Shown here piece after piece: positions 57,166-64,000 of a DNA stretch of 64,000 nucleotides. Both the position numbers and the translations under genes were made by a program. Origin of the DNA: Hevea brasiliensis. Taxonomy: Eukaryota > Streptophyta > Magnoliopsida > Malpighiales > Euphorbiaceae. The notes under the pieces are model-generated. The model made no database searches. It was not told the DNA's origin and worked only from the letters and a program-made list of their open reading frames with translations. Every line of letters starts with the position of its first letter. Positions within the stretch are counted from its first letter, which is position 1. Where the stretch lies: positions 60,388,691-60,452,690 of the forward strand of contig NC_079493.1 of NCBI RefSeq assembly GCF_030052815.1, written 5' to 3'.

Positions 57166-58012
57166 GATGTGGTAATACATGGGGAGAGGCAGTTATTGCC
57201 ATCAAACATCATTTTGGCTGCACTAGCCAGAAAAATGATCAGAAAGGGGTGTGAAGCATACTTGGCACATGTGGTAGACACCCAAGTGGGGAGTCTAGCA
57301 TTGAAGGACATCCCTACAGTACATGACTTTCCAGATGTGTTTCCTGATGAATTGCCAGGATTACCTCCAGAAAGAGAAGTGTAGTTTGAAATTAATGTTA
57401 TGCCTGGTGTGGATCCAATCTCCATAACGCCATACAGAATGGCACCAGCAGAGTTGAAGGAGTTGAAGATATAGTTGCAAGAACTACTTGAAAAGGGCTT
57501 CATCTACCCTAGTGTGTCACCTTGGGGAGCACCAGTGTTGTTTGTTAAGAAGAAGGATGGTACTCTTCGCTTATGTATAGATTACCGGCAGTTGAATAAG
57601 GTGACAATAAAGAATAGATATCCATTGCCTCGCATTGATGATCTATTTGACCAATTGAAGGGTGCAGCTGTATTCTCCAAAATTGATTTGCGATCTGGTT
57701 ATTATCAGTTGAAGGTGCAAGAGCAGAGTATTCCAAAAACTGCTTTCAGAACTCGGTATGGCCACTATGAGTTTCTAGTAATGCCATTCGGGTTAGCAAA
57801 TGCTCCAGCTACTTTTATGGATCTGATGAACACTATCTTCATACTATATCTCGATCAATTTGTGGTGGTGTTTATTGATGACATTTTGATATACTCGAGC
57901 AATGTAGAAGAGCATGACAGACATCTGCGGATTGTACTGCAGACTTTAAGGGAGAAACAACTATACGCCAAATTGTCGAAATGTGAATTTTGGCTGAAAG
58001 AAATCTCCTTTT
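57166..58012 (+). pseudogene. pol: Element C reverse transcriptase (broken)
   Basis: The linker ALARKMIRKGCEAYLAHVVDT and VFPDELPGLPPEREV is followed by TAG (57382-57384), then by the FEINVMPG to PYRMAPAELKEL part, and a second TAG (57472-57474) before LQELLEKGF. From 57475 a 186-codon frame carries the RT core: [37 protein letters not shown] (first Asp, residue 71), [11 protein letters not shown] and [13 protein letters not shown] (Asp pair, residues 135-136). At about 58006-58012 an extra T in a T-run shifts the frame within SFLGH. RT copies element RNA into cDNA in the cytoplasmic particle. The catalytic residues are intact but the frame is not. Confidence 0.95.
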
Positions 58013-58700
58013 TTGGGACATGTTGTGTCAGCTGAAGGGATCAAGGTAGATTCCAGCAAGGTAGAAGCTATCCTTAATTGGAAGCCGCCCAGGAACATCA
58101 CAGAAATTCGCAGTTTTCTGGGTTTAGCTGGATATTACCGTCGGTTTGTGAAAGGGTTCTCTATGTTATCTTCTCCACTGACCAAGCTGCTTCGGAAAGA
58201 TGTAAAATTTCAGTGGACTGATAAATGCCAGCAAAGTTTTGATGAGTTGAAGAGGTGTTTGACTGAAGCTCCAGTTCTCACTTTACCTACTCCGGGTAAA
58301 GAATACACAGTTTATAGTGATGCTTCTCACAATGGGTTAGGCTGTGTACTGATGCAAGATCGGAATGTCATTGCTTATGCATCACACCAGCTGAAACCGC
58401 ATGAGAGGAACTACCCAACACATTATCTGGAGCTAGCAGTTATTGTTTTTGCTCTGAAGATCTGGAGACACTATTTGTATGGGAAGAAATGCTACATTTA
58501 CATAGATCACAAGAGCTTGAAGTACTTAGGCACCCAGAAGGAATTGAATTTGAGGCAGAGGAGATGGTTAGAACTCATTAAAGACTATGATTGCTTAATA
58601 GACTATCAGCCAGGAAAAGCAAATGTGGTGGCTGACGTCTTAAGTCGCAAGACTATGGCAAGTCTCAGAATTTCTCCTTTATCCATGGTATATGAATTGA
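58013..58700 (+). pseudogene. pol: Element C RT thumb and RNase H
   Basis: The 306-codon frame starting at 58013 opens with [12 protein letters not shown] and [17 protein letters not shown] (end of RT), then RNase [14 protein letters not shown] (Asp 103), [22 protein letters not shown] (Glu 140), [10 protein letters not shown] (Asp 165) and VVADVLSRK (Asp 208). All four acidic residues are present. The A-to-V change in VADVLSR (usual VADALSR) is mild. The domain is unbroken in itself and runs on into the integrase N-terminus without a stop. It is cut off from RT only by the single-base shift before 58013. Confidence 0.93.
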
Positions 58701-59998
58701 AAGCACAACATGCCTGTTTAGAGATTGATGATGAGGGACAGACAGTAGTTGCATGGCATGTACAGCTAGTGTTGATTGATCAGATCAGAATGGCTGCTCA
58801 GAGTGATGAAAAATATCAGAAGCTACTGAAAGAAGTCCAGCAGGGCAAGAAACCTGAATTCTCTGTGAGAGATGATGGTTTATTACTACATCAGGGTAGA
58901 ATGTGCGTTCCTAGTGATGTAGAATTGAGATAGATCATTATGAAGGAAGCACATGAGTCTCCATTTGTTATACACCCTGGTGGAACTAAAATGTACAGAG
59001 GGCTGAAAGAGCATTACTGGTGGATGGGTATGAAGAGAGATATAGCTGAATTTGTTTCCAAATGCCTAACTTGTTAGCAAGTAAAGGCAGAACATCAAGT
59101 TCCAGCTGGTTTGTTACATCCTTTGTCAGTACCAGAGTGGAAATGGGAACGAATAACTATGGATTTTGTTACAGGACTTCCAAGAACACAGAGTAGTCAT
59201 GATGCAGTATGGGTTATAGTTGATAGATTGACCAAGTCTGCTCACTTTTTGCCAGTGCGGATGGACTATAGCCTAGAAAGATTGGCCAAATTGTACATAT
59301 ATGAGATTGTAAAACTGCATGGAGTGCCAGTATCAATTGTGTCTGACAGAGATCCTAGGTTTACTTCTAGATTCTGGGGTAGTCTTCAGAGAGCCCTAGG
59401 AACTGGATTGAACTTCAGCACAGCATTCCACCCACAGATAGATGGCCAGTCTGAAGGGGTAATTCAGATATTGGAGGATATGCTATGGGCTTGTGTGATT
59501 GAGTTTGAAGGTAGTTGGGATACACACTTGCCTTTGATTGAGTTTGCTTATAACAATAGCTACCAATCAAGCATTGGGATGCCTCCATATGAAGCTTTGT
59601 ATGACAGAAAGTGCAGAACTCCCTTATGTTGGGATGAAGTAGGTGAAAGGATGATGATTGGGCCAGAGATTGTTCAGCAGACAGAGGAAAATATCAGATT
59701 GATCAGAGATAGACTTAAGGCTGCATCAGATAGTCAGAAGTCCTATGTTGATATGAAGAGAAGAGATATTGATTATGCAGTGGGTGATAAAGTATTCCTC
59801 AAAGTTTCTCCTTGGAAGAGGATTATGAGATTTGGCAGAAAGGGGAAACTGAGTCCTCGTTTCATGGGACCATATGAAGTTTTAGAAAGAGTGGATCCTT
59901 TGGCATATCGGTTGGCATTACCTCTGGAGTTAGCAAGGATACACAGTGTCTTCCATGTGTCCATGTTAAGGAGGTACAGATCAGACCCATCTCATGTA
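58701..59998 (+). pseudogene. pol: Element C integrase (two stops)
   Basis: N-terminal part: [17 protein letters not shown], then a TAG (58930-58932, where relatives have Gln or Arg), then the HHCC finger IHPGGTKMYRGLKEHYWW to KCLTC, then a second TAG (59074-59076, where Gln is usual). From 59111 the frame is open to the end: core with Asp 18 (ITMDFVTGLP), Asp 79 (SIVSDRDPRFTSRFW) and Glu 115 (DGQSEGVIQ), a perfect DD35E spacing. The sequence VIQILEDML is continuous here, unlike in element B. It ends with the KLSPRFMGPYEVLERVD module (GPY/F) and FHVSMLRRY. Confidence 0.94.
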
Positions 59999-60202
59999 CT
60001 ATCAGTTGAAGAGATTGAGGTAAATCCATACCTCTCATATGAGGAAGAACCCATAAAAATTCTGGCTTATGAGGTGAAACAGCTGAGGAACAAACAGATA
60101 CACCAGTTAAAGTCTTTGTGGAACCATCATTCAGGCCAGGAAGCTACTTGGGAACGTGAAGAGGATATGAGGAGACAGCACCCACAGCTGTTCATAGACT
60201 AA
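59999..60202 (+). pseudogene. pol: Element C chromodomain, end of pol
   Basis: The last part of the frame: EEEPIKILAYEVKQLRNKQI, then LKSLWNHHSGQEATWEREEDM and HPQLFID before the TAA at 60200-60202. The family form has VKVLW and EATWE aromatic positions, kept here as LKSLW and EATWE, as in the group of chromodomains that lack some of the classical aromatic cage. It is thought to guide integration to heterochromatin, which agrees with the nested targets in this window. Confidence 0.88.
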
Positions 60203-60234
60203 TGCCAGGTAAAATTTTGAGACGAAATTTATTT

Positions 60235-60247
60235 AAGGGGGGGAGAA
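60235..60247 (+). other. Polypurine tract of element C
   Basis: aagggggggagaa, 32 bases after the pol stop and one base before the 3' LTR TG at 60249. It primes plus-strand synthesis; intact. Confidence 0.93.
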
Positions 60248-60248
60248 T

Positions 60249-62906
60249 TGTAACACCCCTATGTTCGGTAGTGCGTACTACTGTTCCGGTGACCAGTGTT
60301 GTCCGGACAGCTAGAATGCCTAGAACTACACTTCGAGATGAGTGAGGAGATATAAAATAATGAAATACAAGAAAAGAAAATAAAAGAAAAACAAAGGAAA
60401 AATAATAGTAAAAAAATGCAACAAAGTTAAGCGAGCCGAGAACCTTAGCGATGGGTGATCAAGATCGAAGTCACGCTTGGACCGTTGACTAGCTCTGGAT
60501 CATGGAAACCCCGAAAATATTTTTAGCACTTAAATAGACCCCTATTGAAGTATAAATATCATTAGAAATATCAAAGAAAAATTAAATAATTAGTATAAAG
60601 AAAAGTGAGAAATCGAAAAACGGACAAAACCCGGTGTTACCGAAAAATCGGGAATGCAACCCGAACAGGGGCATTGTGGTCATTTGACATCCCGAATTGT
60701 CTTTTGACCTAAATGTCCATTAAAAATAAATAATATTACACTTGGAAAATATAATGAAAAATTAATTTAGGGGTACCTAATATAAATAGCAAAAATGGGG
60801 TTCAATTTAGGTAATTAACACATTTAAAACATAAAATATACTTTAATTGGTGAGTGGACCACTATGGAGTAAATTAAACACAAAAACAGCAGGTGTAAAT
60901 CCACTACACAATCTGAAAACTTCATCTTCTTCATTTCTTTCAACCATGCCGAATTGAACTCCCTAAAAACCTCCATGGCCGAAGCTTGAAGGAACCTCAT
61001 CCTCTCCTTCATTTCACCTCCAAACATCTAGGTTTCTTCATCAAAGTTTATCCCCACTTCACAAGGAAGAAGTAGATACCAATATTAAGAAGTTTTAGTG
61101 AAGATTTAGCAAGTCCCAACAATAGGTAAGTTTGAGTTTTTGATTATTGCTTTGTTAAAGTTTGTAAGGATACTATGGGTGTTTGATTTATGGAGAAATT
61201 TTTGAGTTTTGATGTTGAATGGGAATGTGCACTTTTGCCAACCATGGAAGCACCTTGAAGGCAGTTTAATTGTGCTTGTAAATGATTGATTAAATGTATA
61301 TTGTGTAGGAAATTGTTTGGGTGATGTATACTTAGTATATGTAAATGTAAAATGAAATTTAAAGCTTAGAAAGTAATGGAATGTAAGTGTACCATTGTGG
61401 CAGTTTACTAACTCTTGAGGAATGCTGGAATTCATGCTTGGTTTATGGAATAATGATGTTAAAATGTGTTGGTTGTTATGGCAGTTTGAGTGCATGTATG
61501 ATGGTGTGAATTTGGATATGTAAATGAGCATGAATTAGTGATTGAATTGTTGTAAATTGAGTTGGACAAATTCTGCACTTGTTGGTGCACATTGAATGTA
61601 ATTGTAAGCTGCCAAAATGACCTATAATATGTTGTAAATTATGTTTAGGTTGTGGTATAACCAGAATTGGTTTGAATGATATTTGATGGATATTTATTGC
61701 TTGAAAAGCATTGTAAATGGTTTGAAACTATGAAAATTGTTTGAATGATATTGATGGATACTTATTGATTGAAAAGCATTGGAAATGGTTTGAAACCACA
61801 ACTATCATTTATATTGATTGTATTCCTCGCTAGCTTGTCTAGTGGGACGAATTGAATTCCCTCTCTGGCTGAAGTGTTGAGGTGTGTGCCTGTTGAGGAC
61901 GAATCGAATGAGTACTCATATTTTTGCTAGCTAGCTATGTTATTCCTCATTAGTCATCGACTTTTGGGACGAATTGAATACCTCATTAGCCATCGGCTTT
62001 TGGGACGAATTGAACTTTGGAACATAATTAAGCTGTGTGTGATTTATTGATATGTATTGTGAGATTGTGAAATGAATTTAAACTCTTATTGACATACACT
62101 ATCTTTTGAATTTAACCATGATCTGACTTATTGAAATTTATTGTGATATTGAGAAATGGAGTTTAAATTCTTGTTGACAATTAATGTCTTGAAATTAACT
62201 ATGGTTTTAAGTATCCACTATTTATATAACTTGTGATTTGTGATTTAAAGTTGTATTTAGTTAATGTTGTGCACCACTGAGACATTGTCTCAGCGATAGC
62301 TTTTCATTGCTGTCGCAGGTAGACAGACAAACAGGGCAGCAGACTAGGCTGCTAGTACATCCAGCGAGAGATTATCGGGTATAATGAGTATACCACATTT
62401 TGCATTTTGTACTGTAATGTATATTCACTGTATGTATATTTTATTCTTTGTTTGAGCAGTTGTAAATTAAAATTGTACATTGACGTTGTAAAGTAAATTA
62501 TGAGTTATTTTGACTTGTAAAAATTGTATTATATTTCTTGTATCTCAGTCTTTGAAAAATTACTGTGGATTTGAGTTGAGAAATATGTTGGAGTTGAGAT
62601 TTGGAAATATATTGAAGTGTTTTTTTTTACAGGTTTTCTGAAGAACTGTTTTATCCAAAATACAGATGGCACTCTGCCAAAAGTTTTACAGAAATTACTA
62701 ATAGTCCAAATGAGTTAGCTATTTCACTTCAGTTCAAAAAGTTTTTTTTTAACACCTGTAAATAGTGCTCACCACTGTAAAAGAAGTAAGAAAAGTTTTG
62801 AAAATCCCTTGTAGTGTATTCAATGGGTTATCAGTAGACGAAGTTGGTAATTCATTAGGTATACTATGGGATCATGCTACGCCTTACAGAGGGGTAGGGT
62901 GTGACA
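60249..62906 (+). repeat. 3' LTR of element C, with 1049-bp deletion
   Basis: 2658 bp, with the same ends as the 5' LTR. It is collinear with the 5' LTR up to gaattggtttgaatg (about 61679) and then jumps to the part that lies after the second gtttgaatg in the 5' LTR (54146-54154). The lost piece equals 53106-54154 of the 5' LTR, including the whole module array. The double hairpin at 62277-62316 is kept. A patch at about 60445-60515 differs sharply from the 5' LTR in an otherwise nearly identical context. Confidence 0.95.
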
Positions 62907-64000
62907 AAATTATGGACTTAACTTTACCAAATTGCTAAACGAAATTGGATCAATAATTCTGCCAGAACTGAATCTACAACATGAACAGTGACGTGAACAG
63001 TAATAGTATTTTGGGCATAACTTGAGCTACACAGCTCCGAATTAGGCGATTCAAAAAGAAAAATAAATTTAAGACCTAGATGAGCAATTTTCATGAAGAA
63101 CATCTCATCAAATTATGATCGAAACTAGGTAAAAATTGGGTTCAAAAATTGGGGCACCAAGTTGTCCAAAACCAAAATTTTCTAAAATTTACAAAGCTAA
63201 CTTGGGATGCATTAGACATGCATGTAATGAGTTTTTGGCAGCAATTGAGATTAGTAGTGAGATATTTTATTTGTGTATTTTCAGTAGAAAAAGAAGTTGG
63301 AACAGACAAGGAATAGTGAGTAAAGAGAAAGGAAAGCATTGAAGGTTTATGCACAACTAACCTTCTCTTCATTTTTAAACTTGTAAATTGCTTGGAATGT
63401 GTTAAATTGAATGAGTTTGCTTTGAACAAGTTTACTTTGACTGAAATATGATTTTTCTCTTGCATTTAAGAAATTTGGGTGTTGCCACCTTTATATCGAT
63501 ATTATGATGAATTTAAATGTGTTTATTGGTTTATAAATGTGATTGTTGAGTGTGAAATTTTTGGAAGCTGTTTTGAAACCACGGTTAGCATGACAGTCCC
63601 TTTCAGAACTCCCCAGTAGTAACGGCTACTTGGGGTTGATAATTGATATTGATAATGTCTCCCATTAATAACAGTTAGTGGGGTAAGACTACATGAGTAC
63701 TCATTAGCTAGCTAGCCCTTCCCTCATTAATAACAGTTAGTGAGGTTGAGATTGCTTTGTCGTAGTGTACAACACGGCACTAATCGTGAAATTTTGTTTC
63801 ATGGCCTAAACTGTGTGTTAATGTTGGCATCACTAATGCTTTGTGAATTGTGATTTATGAAGTGTGATTTCTCTTTTGAAATGTTATTTCAATAAATGGC
63901 TCTTATGGACTTAGAACTATTGTGAAGTTTTCATACTTAAGAAAAATGTGATTTATTATGATTTGACAAATTGTGTTTTACCTTAAGTTTTAAAGTTATT

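Larger units (their letters stand above)
51660..62906 (+). mobile_element. Tekay-type chromovirus element C, full length, broken
   Basis: An 11,247-bp element with perfect aaatt duplications at 51655-51659 and 62907-62911. Order: 5' LTR 51660-55382, PBS 55391-55402, gag from 55572, protease, RT, RNase H, integrase, chromodomain to a stop at 60200-60202, PPT 60235-60247, and 3' LTR 60249-62906. Domain order and the C-terminal chromodomain place it in Tekay/Del. The reading frame is broken by at least four frameshifts and several stops. The LTRs remain very similar apart from a 1049-bp deletion in the 3' LTR and a noisy patch near 60445-60515. Solo LTRs of the same family lie at 1216-5219 and 29029-35767. 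Confidence 0.96.
50099..64000 (+). mobile_element. LTR of Tekay family E, interrupted; runs off the window
   Basis: Starts TGTAACACCCCGAACC at 50099 within the Athila gag. It is interrupted by the family C element (51660-62906) and goes on from 62912, after the aaatt duplication, to the window end without reaching an LTR end. More than 2.6 kb is present. It holds the same gccataac/ctccgaattaggcgattc modules as the other families (about 51365-51655 and 63015-63115), so it is a related Tekay LTR, but its ends differ from B and C. Whether it is solo or part of a complete element cannot be seen. The frames at 63136-63342 and 63142-63465 are chance frames. Confidence 0.8.

Noticed and set aside
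55572..60202. Endogenous pararetrovirus as source of the RT and zinc-knuckle protein
   Set aside because: LTRs, target duplication, integrase with DD35E and a chromodomain are present, and movement-protein sequence is absent. This is an LTR retrotransposon.

Overview
This window is repeat DNA from a plant nuclear chromosome. The evidence is layers of LTR retrotransposons of plant lineages: Ty3/gypsy chromoviruses of the Tekay/Del type with 3-4 kb LTRs, an Athila-type element, and Copia-like LTRs. All the primer-binding sites I can read are of the initiator-Met tRNA type. The AT-rich background and element types fit a eudicot. Some LTR motifs remind me of Malpighiales genomes such as rubber tree or cassava, but the sequence does not prove this. 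I recognise no host protein-coding gene, rRNA, tRNA or CRISPR array.

Layout: 1-677 is the cut-off end of a minus-strand Copia-like LTR. 1216-5219 is a minus-strand solo LTR (Tekay family C) with a perfect duplication acaac. From 6139 to about 41080 there is one deep nest. The host is the 3' end and LTR of an old gypsy element (F). In it sits solo LTR A (6915-39725, TSD caact). In A sits a minus-strand Tekay element B (9800-38427, TSD ctttg/cttta). Three insertions lie in B: a plus-strand gag-only element D in its pol (16124-24749, TSD caact), a Copia-like solo LTR (26505-28611, TSD actca), and a family C solo LTR (29029-35767, TSD gccaa). That last one is itself interrupted by a family B solo LTR (30253-33332, TSD agagt/agaat).

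From 41081 to 45103 is AT-rich, non-coding DNA with a possible Ogre/Tat remnant at its end. 45104-50098 is a minus-strand Athila-type remnant (LTR, gag, protease, first part of RT) with a truncated family B LTR fragment wedged into it. From 50099 to the window end is an LTR of another Tekay family (E), interrupted by an almost complete family C element at 51660-62906 (TSD aaatt). That element has PBS, gag, protease, RT, RNase H, integrase, chromodomain, PPT and both LTRs, but its reading frame carries many stops and frameshifts and its 3' LTR has lost 1049 bp.

How the parts work together: every coding stretch belongs to a gag-pol set and all are broken, so nothing here looks able to move by itself. 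Element D keeps good LTRs, PBS and PPT but only a broken gag, so if it moved it used proteins from a relative such as B. The most interesting signals are an intron-like 74-bp block inside B's integrase, a pair of adjacent hairpins conserved with compensating changes across Tekay LTR families, a 190-220 bp modular array in these LTRs, and the natural loss of that array from one LTR of the family C element.
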